The notes below the pieces were generated by a model, which saw nothing but the letters and a program-made list of their open reading frames with translations, was not told the origin of the DNA and did no database searches. The position numbers and the translations under genes were made by a program. This document shows positions 34,978-45,005 of a stretch of 64,000 nucleotides of DNA, piece after piece. Positions within the stretch are counted from its first letter, which is position 1; each line of letters starts with the position of its first letter. This DNA is from Clostridium chauvoei (GTDB taxonomy: Bacteria > Bacillota > Clostridia > Clostridiales > Clostridiaceae): positions 2,614,660 through 2,678,659 of the forward strand of contig NZ_CP018624.1 of the NCBI RefSeq assembly GCF_002327185.1, in the 5' to 3' direction.

Positions 34978-36837
34978 TTATTTATTAAAATAATCTATTA
35001 TACTTTGGGCCGCTTTTTTATCTATGCTTTCTGTATCTAATAATTCTTCAAGTTTAGCATTTTTTATATTTTCAACACTACCAAACTTCATAAGTAAATT
35101 TCTTCGTCTTTTTTCTCCTATATTTGGAATGTCTTCTAATATAGAATGTAATGTTCTTTTATCCCTAAGACTTCTATGATAAGTAATAGCAAATCTATGT
35201 ACTTCATCTTGAATTCTTCTTATCATTTGCATTAGATTTGAGTGTCTATTAATTATAATCTCATCATTATTAAATATAATTCCTCTAGTTTGATGTTTAT
35301 CGTCTTTTACAAGTCCACATACAGGTATATTTATATTTAACTTTTTCAGTACCTCTAAAGCAACATTTACTTGCCCTTTCCCTCCATCCATCATTATAAG
35401 GTCTGGAAAACTTGAAAATTTACCTGAAGAAAACTTTAAACTTCTTTCCTGAATCTGCTTTATTTCTTCAAGCCCATGAGTAAATCTTCTTTCTAAAATT
35501 TCTCTCATACTATCATAATCATTAGCACCCTTTACAGATTTTATTCTAAATCTTCTATAATCACTATTTTTTGCTCTTCCTTCTTCAAAAACAACCATAG
35601 TCCCAACAGAATCCACACCTTGTATATTTGATATATCATATGCTTCTATTCTAAAAGGTGTTTCTTCTAGTTCTAAAGCTTCCTTCAATTCTAAAAGTGA
35701 AATCCTATTTATCTCCCTTTCTTGAAGGAATTTATCTTTGAATTTTTCTAAAGTTATTTGGGCATTGCTTTTAACCATTTCTAGCATATCTCTTTTTTGC
35801 CCTTTTTGTGGTATCTTGATCCACACTTTAGAACCCCTCTTTATATTTAGAAATTCTTCTATTAAATCTAAATCTTCTATTTCTGGTACAAATATAGTCT
35901 TTGGAACCTTTGCTGTACCTCCATAAAATGATGTTATAAACTCTCCTAAAATTTCTCCAATACTCTCATTTACGGTATTTTCAAATATAAAATGTTCTCT
36001 TCCTGTTATTTTCCCTTCTCTTGAAAAAAACACTTGAATACAACTATCTTTTTCGTCTTGGAATATGTTAATGAAATCTTCATCACCTTCCATAGTCTTA
36101 AATATTTTTTGCTTTTCAGCTATCGCTTCAATTGCTAATATCTTATCTCTAAGACTAGCTGCCTTTTCAAATTCTAAATTCATAGCAGCTTCTTCCATGT
36201 TAGCCTTTAATTGATTTTTTATAGTTTTATCTTTTCCATTAAGAATATCAATAATATCATCAATCATTTTTTTGTATTCTTCTTTAGTTGCATGGCCTGC
36301 ACAAGGTCCTAAGCATTTTTTTATATGATAATTAAGACATGGCCTAATCTTTTCTCCATTTTCTTTAATTGAAAGCTTACATGTTCTAAGTGGAAATAAC
36401 TTATTTATTAAATTCATAGTTTCATATACAACTGTACTATTTGTATATGGGCCAAAATATTTACTTCCATCCTTTGCATATTTTCTTGTTACAAATACCC
36501 TCGGGTAATCATCATTATTAGTAATCTTTATAAAAGGGTAAAACTTATCATCCTTTAACAAAATATTATATTTAGGACTATATTTTTTTATTAGATTACA
36601 TTCTAAAATTAATGCCTCCATTTCACTATCTGTAACTATGTATTCAAATTCTGATATATTCTTAACTAAAACTCTAACTTTTTCTGAGTGATTTTTAGAA
36701 TTTTGAAAATAACTTTTTACTCTATTCTTTAATATCTTTGCCTTACCTACATAAATAATTTCACCTAAATTATTTTTCATTATATATACACCAGGTTTTT
36801 CTGGTAAATTTTTTAGATGATACTCAAAATCAAACAT
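34978..36837 (-). CDS. uvrC: Excinuclease ABC subunit C
   Basis: A 619-residue endonuclease that makes both cuts around DNA damage in nucleotide excision repair. The N-terminal GIY-YIG domain reads PGVYIMKN...IIYVGKAKILKNRVKSYF; a UVR motif (KANMEEAAMNLEFEKAASLRDKI) at about 200 binds UvrB; the RNase-H-like domain holds EAYDISNIQGVDSVGTMVVFE and MMDGGKGQVNVA; and the helix-hairpin-helix pair closes the protein (DIPNIGEKRRRNLLMKFGSVENI). GGTGGTGAT precedes the ATG. It stands alone between murB and an epimerase gene. uvrA and uvrB are elsewhere in this window. Confidence 0.97.
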   Translation of the reverse strand: MFDFEYHLKNLPEKPGVYIMKNNLGEIIYVGKAKILKNRVKSYFQNSKNHSEKVRVLVKNISEFEYIVTDSEMEALILECNLIKKYSPKYNILLKDDKFYPFIKITNNDDYPRVFVTRKYAKDGSKYFGPYTNSTVVYETMNLINKLFPLRTCKLSIKENGEKIRPCLNYHIKKCLGPCAGHATKEEYKKMIDDIIDILNGKDKTIKNQLKANMEEAAMNLEFEKAASLRDKILAIEAIAEKQKIFKTMEGDEDFINIFQDEKDSCIQVFFSREGKITGREHFIFENTVNESIGEILGEFITSFYGGTAKVPKTIFVPEIEDLDLIEEFLNIKRGSKVWIKIPQKGQKRDMLEMVKSNAQITLEKFKDKFLQEREINRISLLELKEALELEETPFRIEAYDISNIQGVDSVGTMVVFEEGRAKNSDYRRFRIKSVKGANDYDSMREILERRFTHGLEEIKQIQERSLKFSSGKFSSFPDLIMMDGGKGQVNVALEVLKKLNINIPVCGLVKDDKHQTRGIIFNNDEIIINRHSNLMQMIRRIQDEVHRFAITYHRSLRDKRTLHSILEDIPNIGEKRRRNLLMKFGSVENIKNAKLEELLDTESIDKKAAQSIIDYFNK

Positions 36838-36906
36838 TTTATCACCACCCTTTTTCCTTTATCCACAGTTTATAAAGTAAATTTTATCACATTTGTGGAT
36901 TAATAC

Positions 36907-36942
36907 AATAAGGGCTTTGTGTTTTAACAAAGCCCTTATTGT
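36907..36942 (-). terminator. Hairpin between the RfbC-like gene and uvrC
   Basis: CAATAAGGGCTTTGT pairs perfectly with its complement around a 6-nt loop. No T-run follows on either strand, so it may act as a weak terminator or a message-end stabiliser. Confidence 0.5.
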
Positions 36943-36969
36943 ATAACTAACTTACATATATTTTAAACT

Positions 36970-37515
36970 TTAAAATGGTGACTGAAAATCTTCAAATCTT
37001 GGAAAGTTTTCATCTTCCTCTTCAACTGATATATCGCCTTGAAAATCCCATGGTATATTTAATGAACTCCAATGAATTCCCCCTCTATACTCTGGAATAA
37101 ACGGTTTAGTTACTTTATAAAAAATTAAAGCCTCTTTATCACCTTTAATATAGTATCCATGAGCACATCCTTTTGGAATATACAATAATTCTTTATTTGT
37201 TTCATTTAAATCTACCATAGCATATTTTCCAAAAGTTTTTGAGTCTTTTCTTAAATCTACAACTACATCTTGTATTTCTCCTTTTATACATGTTACTAAT
37301 TTGTCATGTGCTTCTGGTGGTGCTTGAAAATGCATTCCTCTTAAAGCACCTGGCTTTGCAATTGCATAATATTCTTCTTTGAATTCTGTACTCAGTCCAT
37401 AGATGTTAAATTGAATATCATTAAATACCTTTATAAGATCACATGTATTGTTCATTGATATAGATGGTGTAATAACGAAGCATCCCTCAACGCCTAATGG
37501 TTTTACTCTAAACAT
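36970..37515 (-). CDS. dTDP-4-dehydrorhamnose 3,5-epimerase family protein
   Basis: A 181-residue cupin of the RfbC/RmlC family, which epimerises dTDP-sugars for surface polysaccharides. Expected landmarks are EEYYAIAKPGALRGMHFQAPP (Arg-Gly-Met-His at about 59-62, catalytic His), KLVTCIKGEIQDVVVDLRKDSKTFGKYAMVDLN, and LYIPKGCAHGYYI with the second His. It lacks neighbours of a rhamnose operon (rfbA, rfbB, rfbD), so the substrate may be another dTDP- or UDP-sugar, and the name RmlC is not assured. It has AGAGGGG before the ATG and a hairpin after the stop. Confidence 0.8.
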   Translation of the reverse strand: MFRVKPLGVEGCFVITPSISMNNTCDLIKVFNDIQFNIYGLSTEFKEEYYAIAKPGALRGMHFQAPPEAHDKLVTCIKGEIQDVVVDLRKDSKTFGKYAMVDLNETNKELLYIPKGCAHGYYIKGDKEALIFYKVTKPFIPEYRGGIHWSSLNIPWDFQGDISVEEEDENFPRFEDFQSPF

Positions 37516-37640
37516 TATTTTATTTCCCCTCTTATCCTCAAAAGTTTGTTATTTACCCTTTTTTTCGAAAAATTTCAAAAGAAATTCCTACTTTTAATAT
37601 ATGTTTTTGTAAAATAAAAGTGTTTATCTTTAAAAAAAAT

Positions 37641-37667
37641 AGAGTACTAAGTATGCCTTAGTACTCT
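37641..37667 (-). terminator. Terminator of the FHA-FtsW-PBP operon
   Basis: AGAGTACTAAG and CTTAGTACTCT form a perfect stem with a 5-nt loop, then ATTTTTTTT on the minus strand, 27 bp after the PBP stop. Confidence 0.88.
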
Positions 37668-37693
37668 TTTAAGATTTCTTTTAAATTTTTTAA

Positions 37694-39169
37694 TTATTCT
37701 CCTAAAACTGCCATTCTTACTACTTGTGATGCTATTTCTGCTGCTGTTCCTGCACCATTTTCACCATTTTCAACAATTACAGCTACTGCTACTTTAGGAT
37801 TATCTAATGGTGCTGCTGTTATAAACCAACCATGAGGAATTGCATCAGTCCCATCAGGTAACTTATAATCTGCTGTACCTGTTTTAGCTCCAGCATTTGT
37901 TCCTTCAAAAGCAGGCCATCTATATAAGTTATTTTCTACTAAATATCCCATATATCCTTTAACAGTTTCTGCTACATCTTTAGGAATTACATCTTCTTTT
38001 AAAACTTTATTTGGAATTTCTTTAACGTTATTTCCATCTTTATCAACAACTTTATTAACTAACTTAGGTTCCATAAGAACTCCATCATTAGCTACCGTTG
38101 CTGCCATTATTGCCATTTGCATTGGTGTTACTACAACACTTCCTTGCCCAATACCACTTTGTGCTATATTCCCTTCTTCATATGATTCTAAAGTAGGGAA
38201 TTGGCTTATTGACATTGATACTCCAACACCTGGAATTCTTGAATTAAAACCAAATTTCTCTGCAGTTGCTTTTAATTTTTCATTTCCAAGCTCCATTGCT
38301 AACGTACCAAATACTACATTACTAGAAACTCTATATGCTCTTCTTAAATCAATGTTTCCATGTGCTTGATGCATATAGTTGTTTAATGTTGATCCATCTG
38401 CAAATGTTATTTTACCAGTATCATTAAATATTCTTCCTGTTACTGAAGGATTATTTTCAATAGCACTAGATAATGTTATTGTTTTAAATACTGATCCTGG
38501 TGGATAAATACCATTAGTAGCTCTATTTAAAAGCTTATTTTCTTCATCTACACCTGCATTTGCATCCTTTATAGCTTGCTCCAAGTTAGCTGGATCATAA
38601 GTTGGTTTTGAAACCATTGCTAATATTTCTCCTGTTTTAGGATTTAAAGCTACAACTGATCCCTTTCTATCGCCTAATGCATCATAAGCTACCTTTTGAA
38701 TATTATAATCTAAAGTAGTTACTAATCCATTACCAACCTTTTTATCCTGTTCTTTATCTCTATTTTCAAAAGCACTTTTTAGGTTAAAGTCCTTAAATAA
38801 ATTTCTAATTCCATTTGAAAAAGTATTGTAACTTGAAAGCTCATTATCAAATTCTTCTTCTAATCCTGTAAGTCCATATCTTTCGTCAACATATCCTAAT
38901 GCATGAACATAAAGATCTCCATAAAGATATTCTCTATCTTGTGTTAATGTGTCTACTCTTTTGCTCTTTGTTAAAGGTTCACCGTTTCTATCATAAATAG
39001 TTCCTCTTAAAACTTCATTTCTTTTTGCCCAAAGTCTTACGTTTTTAGGATCTTCGGCAATACCTGGACCTTTAAATATCTGGAAGTAGGCCATATATGA
39101 TATTAATCCTATAAAGCAAAAAAGGAATACAACCATAACATTTCTAACGCTTTTTGCTAAATCATTCAT
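37694..39169 (-). CDS. Class B penicillin-binding protein (peptidoglycan transpeptidase)
   Basis: A 491-residue single-pass membrane protein: helix at about 11-30, a pedestal domain starting RGTIYDRNGEPLTKSK, then the transpeptidase with SxxK in YPPGSVFKTIT (about 223-233), SxN in YRVSSNVVFG (about 283) and KTG in NAGAKTGTADYK (about 429). It cross-links wall peptides and pairs with the SEDS polymerase encoded directly upstream. Among relatives it is closest in layout to PbpA of the FHA-RodA-PbpA cluster of actinobacteria and Clostridia, and it is shorter than typical PBP2. Starts 4 bp after the FtsW/RodA gene. Confidence 0.93.
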   Translation of the reverse strand: MNDLAKSVRNVMVVFLFCFIGLISYMAYFQIFKGPGIAEDPKNVRLWAKRNEVLRGTIYDRNGEPLTKSKRVDTLTQDREYLYGDLYVHALGYVDERYGLTGLEEEFDNELSSYNTFSNGIRNLFKDFNLKSAFENRDKEQDKKVGNGLVTTLDYNIQKVAYDALGDRKGSVVALNPKTGEILAMVSKPTYDPANLEQAIKDANAGVDEENKLLNRATNGIYPPGSVFKTITLSSAIENNPSVTGRIFNDTGKITFADGSTLNNYMHQAHGNIDLRRAYRVSSNVVFGTLAMELGNEKLKATAEKFGFNSRIPGVGVSMSISQFPTLESYEEGNIAQSGIGQGSVVVTPMQMAIMAATVANDGVLMEPKLVNKVVDKDGNNVKEIPNKVLKEDVIPKDVAETVKGYMGYLVENNLYRWPAFEGTNAGAKTGTADYKLPDGTDAIPHGWFITAAPLDNPKVAVAVIVENGENGAGTAAEIASQVVRMAVLGE

Positions 39170-39172
39170 ATA

Positions 39173-40396
39173 CTATGCCTCCTCTGAAATTTTCTGCAAT
39201 ATTCCTAATGTAAAGAATATAGTTATCATGGAACTACCACCATAACTGATAAGTGGTAAAGTTATTCCTGTTAGTGGTATTACTTTAAAAATACCACCTA
39301 TTATAACTAAAGTTTGACAAGCTATCATTGTACTAAAACCTACAGCTGATAATTGACTAAACTTTTCATTTGTAACAAAAGCTGCTCTTATTCCTCTATA
39401 GAATAATAAGAAATATATAATCATAATTCCTACAGCAAAAATTGTTCCAAACTCTTCACATATAACTGCAAAAATAAAATCACTTGTATTTACTGGTATA
39501 AATTCTGGATAGCCTTTTCCTAATCCAACACCAAATAGTCCACCGGATGCTATAGCATATAATCCTTGTACTATTTGCATACCTTCATCAGTAGCATGAC
39601 TCCAAGGATCTAACCATATCATAACTCTGTTTCTTACGTGTGAAAACATTCCATAAGCTCCTACTGCACCTATTGCAGATAAGCCTAAACAAGTAAATAC
39701 ATATTTTTTCTTTGAGGTTGCTATGTATAACATAGTTACTGATATACCAAAGAAAATTAATACTGATCCTAAATCTGTTTGAAGAACCATACAAGCTAAT
39801 GAATACATAGCTATTAGTGCTGGCTCTATAAGTTGTTTAAATTCTTCTTTTAAATTCTTTTTGCTTTCATAATTCATTAAAGCTGATGCTAAGTATAAAA
39901 CTAAAGCTATCTTACCAAATTCTGAAGGTTGAAATCCAAAACCTGCTATATAAACCCAGTTCTTAGCTCCATATATTTCTTTACCGAATATTAATGCCAT
40001 AGGCATAAGAATCAGTGTTAAGATCATATATATTCTTTTATACTTTGCAAAGCTCTTTAAATCTGGCAATACAACTACTATTGTAATATAAGCAATTATT
40101 CCAATAACAACCCACATAAGCTGTTTCATTGCTTCTGCATGGTTTATTCTATATATTACCGCTATCCCTACTACTGCTAAAATACTGGAGAAAATCAACA
40201 TAAACTTATCTCCATCAGGATAAAACTTTCTTATTACATAATGAGAGTATCCTATAATTATGCATAGTACTACTCCCATTCCAAGTGCTTTGTAATCAAA
40301 TGGTTTTTTTAACAAGGCTAGGTTAGTAAAAAGAAGTATACATAGTAGATAAATTAGTTTAAGAACTCTCTTCTCTAATTTTAAAGCACTCTTCAT
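39173..40396 (-). CDS. FtsW/RodA/SpoVE-family SEDS protein
   Basis: A 407-residue polytopic membrane protein with about ten helices. It carries SEDS hallmarks: GAKNWVYIAGFGFQPSEFGKIALVLYLA, LQTDLGSVLIFFGI, the extracytoplasmic GMQIVQGLYAIASGGLFGVGLGKGYPEFIPVNTSDFIFAVICEEFG (cut across a loop with the catalytic Asp), and PLTGITLPLISYGGSSM. SEDS proteins polymerise lipid II glycans. Whether it serves elongation (RodA-like) or division or sporulation cannot be told; the coupled PBP and FHA genes point to a RodA-type pair. AGAGGTGA precedes the ATG. Confidence 0.93.
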   Translation of the reverse strand: MKSALKLEKRVLKLIYLLCILLFTNLALLKKPFDYKALGMGVVLCIIIGYSHYVIRKFYPDGDKFMLIFSSILAVVGIAVIYRINHAEAMKQLMWVVIGIIAYITIVVVLPDLKSFAKYKRIYMILTLILMPMALIFGKEIYGAKNWVYIAGFGFQPSEFGKIALVLYLASALMNYESKKNLKEEFKQLIEPALIAMYSLACMVLQTDLGSVLIFFGISVTMLYIATSKKKYVFTCLGLSAIGAVGAYGMFSHVRNRVMIWLDPWSHATDEGMQIVQGLYAIASGGLFGVGLGKGYPEFIPVNTSDFIFAVICEEFGTIFAVGIMIIYFLLFYRGIRAAFVTNEKFSQLSAVGFSTMIACQTLVIIGGIFKVIPLTGITLPLISYGGSSMITIFFTLGILQKISEEA

Positions 40397-40406
40397 AACT
40401 TCACCT

Positions 40407-40859
40407 CTATTTTTTATCTGATCTTATAACCTTAAAAATTGCACTTCCTATTCTTATCTTATCGTTAGGTCTTAATTTAAAGCTTCCGTCTATTTGCTCA
40501 TCGTTAACGAAAACTCCATTTGTACTATTCAAGTCTTCAATAAATACTTCATTATTTTTAACAATAAGCTTCGCATGATTTCCTGAAACATATGGTTCAG
40601 TTAATTGAACTGTATTTCCATCTCTTCTTCCTATTGTTATTGGAGCTCTTAATAAATATAGGGTTCCTTCTTCAATATTTGAATTATCTCCTGATTTCAA
40701 AACCTCTATTCCATAATTTTTCTTACCTGAAGCTTGTTTCCTTTTTCCACCACTTTTAACATCCTTGTACATAATTTTTAGAGCATAGTAAATTATGAAA
40801 TATAGTATTATTATAAATACTATACCAAAGCCAAAAGTCATCAGTCTTGAAAAACTCAT
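40407..40859 (-). CDS. FHA-domain protein with N-terminal membrane anchor
   Basis: About 150 residues: a transmembrane helix at residues 8-28 (FGIVFIIILYFIIYYALKI), a basic linker and a forkhead-associated domain at about 60-148 with the phosphothreonine-binding signature ITIGRRDGNTVQL, EPYVSGNHAKLIV and EDLNSTNGVFVNDEQI. FHA domains bind phosphothreonine made by Ser/Thr kinases such as PrkC/PknB, none of which is here. Start at ATG 40859 is favoured by AGAGGTGA; the in-frame ATG at 40892 lacks a site. It leads the operon with FtsW/RodA and PBP, resembling mycobacterial fhaB-rodA-pbpA. Confidence 0.9.
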   Translation of the reverse strand: MSFSRLMTFGFGIVFIIILYFIIYYALKIMYKDVKSGGKRKQASGKKNYGIEVLKSGDNSNIEEGTLYLLRAPITIGRRDGNTVQLTEPYVSGNHAKLIVKNNEVFIEDLNSTNGVFVNDEQIDGSFKLRPNDKIRIGSAIFKVIRSDKK

Positions 40860-40935
40860 TTCTTCACCTCTAAATTCAAGTATTATTACCATTATATATT
40901 AAAACTTCTAGCATAAAATAACAAGTATTTAGTAT

Positions 40936-43761
40936 TTATCTTAACATCTTTTTAAGATATTTCCCTGTGTAGGACTCTTCTAAAGTGCTTATTTTCTCAG
41001 GTGTACCATATCCCACTATAGTTCCTCCCTTATCTCCACCTTCTGGACCTAAATCTATTATATAGTCAGCACATTTTATCATATCTAAGTTATGTTCTAT
41101 AACTACTACTGTATTTCCTGCATCAACTAATCTTTGAAGGATTTCAACAAGTCTATTTACATCATCTATGTGTAATCCTGTAGTAGGTTCATCTAGTATA
41201 TATAAAGTTTTTCCTGTACTTCTTTTTGATAATTCAAAAGCTAATTTAATTCTTTGGGCTTCTCCTCCTGATAGTTGAGTAGATGGTTGCCCTAACCTTA
41301 TATATCCAAGACCTACATCATTTAAAGTTTGAAGCTTATTTTTTATTCTCGGAATATTTTCAAAGAATTTTAGTGCTTCTTCTACAGTCATGTTTAAAAC
41401 ATCATCTATAGATTTCCCTTTATATTTAACTTCTAAGGTTTCTCTATTATATCTTTTTCCTTTACATACTTCACATGGTACATATACATCTGATAAAAAT
41501 TGCATTTCTATTTTAATTATTCCATCTCCTGAACAAGCTTCACATCTTCCACCTTTAACATTAAAGCTAAATCTACCTGGTTTATATCCTCTCATCTTAG
41601 CTTCTGGAGTTGTTGAAAACAATTCTCTTATTATATCAAAAGTACCTGTATAAGTTGCAGGGTTTGACCTTGGAGTTCTTCCTATAGGACTTTGATCTAT
41701 ATCAATTATTTTATCTATAAATTCTGCTCCTATAATTTCTTTATGATCACCTACTGGATTTTTGCTTCTATTTACTATTCTATTTAATCCTTTATATAAT
41801 ATTTCATTTACTAAAGTACTCTTTCCTGAACCTGAAACACCTGTAACCATCGTTAATGTAGCTAGTGGAATAGATATATTTACATTTTTAAGGTTATTTT
41901 CTCTAGCTCCCTTAACAGTTATTTTATTTCCATTTCCTTTTCTTCTTTCTGTAGGAAGGTTAACTTTTTTCTTTCCAGTTAAATATTGACCAGTTATAGA
42001 TTCTTTACAATTTTTAATTACATCTAAAGGCCCTGCTGCAACAATTTCTCCACCATGTTCACCAGCTCTTGGTCCTATATCTACAATAAAATCTGCTTCT
42101 TTTATAGTATCATCATCATGTTCAACTACTATAACTGTATTTCCTACATCTCTTAGATTTTTTAGAGTTTTTATTAATCTATCATTATCTCTTTGATGCA
42201 GTCCTATACTAGGTTCATCCAAAATATATAAAACTCCCATAAGTGCTGAACCAATTTGAGTTGCTAATCTTATTCTTTGAGACTCTCCTCCAGATAATGT
42301 TCCTGAATTTCTTGATAGATTTAAATAATCTAATCCTACATCTATTAAGAAGTTTAGTCTGCTTTTTATTTCTTTTATTATTTGATCACTTATAATTCTA
42401 TCTTTTTCTGAAAACTCAATACTATTTAAGTATGCTAACTCTTCTCTAATAGACATTGTAGTAAATTCATAAATATTTTTACTTCCAACCCTAACTGCAA
42501 GTGCTTCTTTTTTTAATCTTGCTCCTTTACATTTAGGACAATAACTATTGCTCATGTATTGTTCTATATCACCTTTAATTATATCTGAATTTGTCTCTCT
42601 ATATCTTCTTTTTAAAGAGTTTATTTCGCCTTCATAGGCATAAGAATATTCAGCTTTAACTCCTTCTTTTGTATATATAACTTTTAATTTTTTACCGTTA
42701 GTTCCATAAAGAATTAAATCAAGATGCTCTCTTGAAAGCTCTTTAACTGGTCTGCTTAAATCTACATCGTATTCGTTACTCAAAGCCTTTAATATAGCAA
42801 AAGTCCAAGAATCTTCCTTTAATCTCCCATCTCCCCAAGTAGCTATTGCACCTTCTAAAATACTTAAATCTTTATTAGGTATTATTAAATTTTCATCTAA
42901 TTCAATTAAACTTCCAAGGCCATCACAATAATCACACTTTCCAAAAGGTGAATTAAAAGAAAATAATCTTGGTTCTAATTCATCTATACTTAAACCACAC
43001 TCTGGACAAGCAAACTTCTCACTAAATAAAATATCTTCTCCACCTATTACATTTACTATAACTAATCCTTCTGCTAATTTAAGAGCAGTTTCTAAAGAAT
43101 CAGTTAATCTTCCTTCTATCCCTTCTTTAAGAATTATTCTATCTACTACTGCTTCAATACTATGTTTCTTATTTTTATCTAAGTTTATTTCTTCTTCTGT
43201 AAGATCATAAATTTCACCATCAACTCTGGCTCTTACAAATCCATTCTTTTTTATATTTTCTAAAACTTTTTCATGAGTTCCCTTTTTACCTCTTACAATT
43301 GGAGCTAAAATTTGAATCTTAGCTTTATCCCCAAGTTCCTTAACTCCATCCACAATTTGATCAACAGATTGTTTAGAAATTTCTATATTATACTTTGGAC
43401 AATGTGGAACACCTACTCTTGCATATAAAAGTCTTAGGTAATCATATATTTCAGTTACTGTTCCAACTGTTGAACGTGGATTTTTACTTGTAGTTTTTTG
43501 ATCTATTGATATAGCTGGTGATAAACCTTCTATATATTCTACATCTGGTTTATCCATTTGACCTAAAAATTGTCTTGCATATGATGATAAAGATTCAACA
43601 TATCTTCTTTGCCCCTCTGCATAAAGGGTATCAAAAGCTAAAGAAGATTTACCTGAACCTGATAATCCAGTAAAAACAATTAATTTATCTCTAGGTATTT
43701 CTAATGAAACGTTTTTTAAATTATGAACTTTTGCACCTTTTATAATAATTTTATCCTTCAT
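40936..43761 (-). CDS. uvrA: Excinuclease ABC subunit A
   Basis: A 941-residue damage sensor with two ABC ATPase units. Unit one has Walker [24 protein letters not shown], a signature domain [16 protein letters not shown] and [14 protein letters not shown]; unit two has [30 protein letters not shown] and [11 protein letters not shown]. Zinc fingers are visible as CPECG...CDYCDG (about 250-283) and CEACSGDGI...CEVCKG (about 735-763). Usual length and no breaks. A LexA-like site lies 62-74 bp upstream of the start. In Bacillus uvrA follows uvrB; here about 6 kb of other genes separate them. Confidence 0.98.
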   Translation of the reverse strand: MKDKIIIKGAKVHNLKNVSLEIPRDKLIVFTGLSGSGKSSLAFDTLYAEGQRRYVESLSSYARQFLGQMDKPDVEYIEGLSPAISIDQKTTSKNPRSTVGTVTEIYDYLRLLYARVGVPHCPKYNIEISKQSVDQIVDGVKELGDKAKIQILAPIVRGKKGTHEKVLENIKKNGFVRARVDGEIYDLTEEEINLDKNKKHSIEAVVDRIILKEGIEGRLTDSLETALKLAEGLVIVNVIGGEDILFSEKFACPECGLSIDELEPRLFSFNSPFGKCDYCDGLGSLIELDENLIIPNKDLSILEGAIATWGDGRLKEDSWTFAILKALSNEYDVDLSRPVKELSREHLDLILYGTNGKKLKVIYTKEGVKAEYSYAYEGEINSLKRRYRETNSDIIKGDIEQYMSNSYCPKCKGARLKKEALAVRVGSKNIYEFTTMSIREELAYLNSIEFSEKDRIISDQIIKEIKSRLNFLIDVGLDYLNLSRNSGTLSGGESQRIRLATQIGSALMGVLYILDEPSIGLHQRDNDRLIKTLKNLRDVGNTVIVVEHDDDTIKEADFIVDIGPRAGEHGGEIVAAGPLDVIKNCKESITGQYLTGKKKVNLPTERRKGNGNKITVKGARENNLKNVNISIPLATLTMVTGVSGSGKSTLVNEILYKGLNRIVNRSKNPVGDHKEIIGAEFIDKIIDIDQSPIGRTPRSNPATYTGTFDIIRELFSTTPEAKMRGYKPGRFSFNVKGGRCEACSGDGIIKIEMQFLSDVYVPCEVCKGKRYNRETLEVKYKGKSIDDVLNMTVEEALKFFENIPRIKNKLQTLNDVGLGYIRLGQPSTQLSGGEAQRIKLAFELSKRSTGKTLYILDEPTTGLHIDDVNRLVEILQRLVDAGNTVVVIEHNLDMIKCADYIIDLGPEGGDKGGTIVGYGTPEKISTLEESYTGKYLKKMLR

Positions 43762-43822
43762 ATATTACTGCCCCTTCTCTCATTTTAGAGTTAGTTTTCA
43801 CTTATTTATTTTAAAATAAACT

Positions 43823-43835
43823 CGAACAAACATTC
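43823..43835 (-). promoter_or_regulatory. LexA (SOS) box upstream of uvrA
   Basis: Minus strand GAATGTTTGTTCG differs by one base in the half-site from the Firmicute consensus (GAAC-4-GTTCG). It lies about 62-74 bp before the uvrA start, a normal operator position, so SOS control of uvrA is likely. I found no such box in front of uvrB or uvrC. Confidence 0.5.
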
Positions 43836-43960
43836 TTTATTATATTGTAAATTTCTTTATATTTATTGTCAATTATACCTTGTTAATAAAAATTATTAAT
43901 TAAAATATTATAACAATAAAATTGTTGCCTCATATAATTACATTGAAGTTTTAAACAAAA

Positions 43961-43990
43961 AAGAACCCGAAAAATATAAATCGAGTTCTT
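43961..43990 (-). terminator. Terminator upstream of uvrA
   Basis: AAGAACTCGA and TCGGGTTCTT arms around an A/T loop, followed by TTTTG on the minus strand. It closes transcripts of the small membrane protein or two-component genes before uvrA. Confidence 0.65.
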
Positions 43991-44036
43991 TTCCATATTT
44001 TCTAATTTTCAATACCATTAATACTTATTCAACTAA

Positions 44037-44074
44037 TTAAGGTAGCTTAAGAATTCCTCCCTAAACTACCTTAA
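44037..44074 (-). terminator. Hairpin after the small membrane protein gene
   Basis: TTAAGGTAG with its complement CTACCTTAA, stem extended by TTTA/TTAA pairs; no T-run, so a weaker or accessory terminator in tandem with the next one. Confidence 0.45.
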
Positions 44075-44106
44075 TAAACTTGTTTATGCTCCATTATATA
44101 CACTTA

Positions 44107-44292
44107 CTAAATCTTTGATTTTAGAAACTTTGGCATTCTCTTATAAACAAAACTATTTTCATAAAAAAATGTAAACCAAACTAGATTAATCATAGCTACT
44201 AGATATATATATTCATGTGACCAAAATGCCTTTAACCCAATTAATGAAAATAGTCCAAGTAGCCCTACATATTTGTATCTGTTATAGTCCAT
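44107..44292 (-). CDS. Small membrane protein, unknown
   Basis: Sixty-one residues with two hydrophobic helices (about 8-25 and 27-46) and a basic C-terminal tail (YKRMPKFLKSKI). AGAGGAAG precedes the ATG, so translation is likely. It lies 38 bp after the response regulator gene and is probably co-transcribed. It resembles small clostridial membrane proteins (DUF3796-like), which have no known role. Confidence 0.55.
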   Translation of the reverse strand: MDYNRYKYVGLLGLFSLIGLKAFWSHEYIYLVAMINLVWFTFFYENSFVYKRMPKFLKSKI

Positions 44293-44330
44293 AATTCAAC
44301 TTCCTCTCGTCTCACCATTTTTCTACTATA

Positions 44331-45005
44331 TTATACCATATTTTTTATATATTCGTATTTATACTCAGGTCTCCCAATATTTCCATAAGTTATAGTGGAA
44401 GATACTTTTCCTACTTCCTCTAAATATTCCATATACTTTTTAATAGTTACATTACTTATACCAATCTCACCAGCAATTTCTCTTATTGTCCATATAGTGC
44501 CTATATTATCCTCTAAAAAGTCAGTTAGCTTTTTAAGAGTTTTTTCATTTAATCCCTTTGGTAGATCTAAATTAATCTCAGTCTTTGATAGATTATCAAT
44601 TTGTTTTTGTTTTATTTTACTACTTTCTTTTAACAAATTATCCTTTGCTAAAAACTTATTAATAGCCTCTTGAAATCTATCAAACTCAAAAGGTTTTATT
44701 AAATAGTCTACAACTCCATAAGCAAAGGCACACTTTATTTTCTCTACTTTATTAGTAGCTGTTATCATTATTACATCTACTAACAGTCCTTCACCTCTGA
44801 TTGCTTTTAATATGTCAATTCCACTTTCTTTAGGTAAATAAACATCTAACAAAACAAGGTCTATTTGTTTACTTTTCAGTATTTTAATAGCTTCTTCTTT
44901 TTCTGATACTATATCTTCTACTGAAAATCCTTTTATAGACTCAATATACTTTCTATTTATTAGAGCTACCATAGGATCATCTTCAATTATCATTACTTTT
45001 TTCAT
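44331..45005 (-). CDS. CitB/DcuR-type response regulator
   Basis: A 224-residue regulator: receiver domain with the acidic pocket IIEDDPMVA, phospho-Asp in LVLLDVYLPKESGID at about 54 and Lys in YLIKPFEFDRF, then a linker and a winged helix-turn-helix (about 165-220; WTIREIAGEIGISNVTIKKYMEYLEEVG). This family partners CitA/DcuS-like kinases and switches on transport and metabolism of carboxylic acids. The start overlaps the kinase stop by 23 bp. AAAGGAGG precedes the ATG. The likely targets are the D-lactate dehydrogenase and permease genes just upstream of the pair. Confidence 0.9.
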   Translation of the reverse strand: MKKVMIIEDDPMVALINRKYIESIKGFSVEDIVSEKEEAIKILKSKQIDLVLLDVYLPKESGIDILKAIRGEGLLVDVIMITATNKVEKIKCAFAYGVVDYLIKPFEFDRFQEAINKFLAKDNLLKESSKIKQKQIDNLSKTEINLDLPKGLNEKTLKKLTDFLEDNIGTIWTIREIAGEIGISNVTIKKYMEYLEEVGKVSSTITYGNIGRPEYKYEYIKNMV

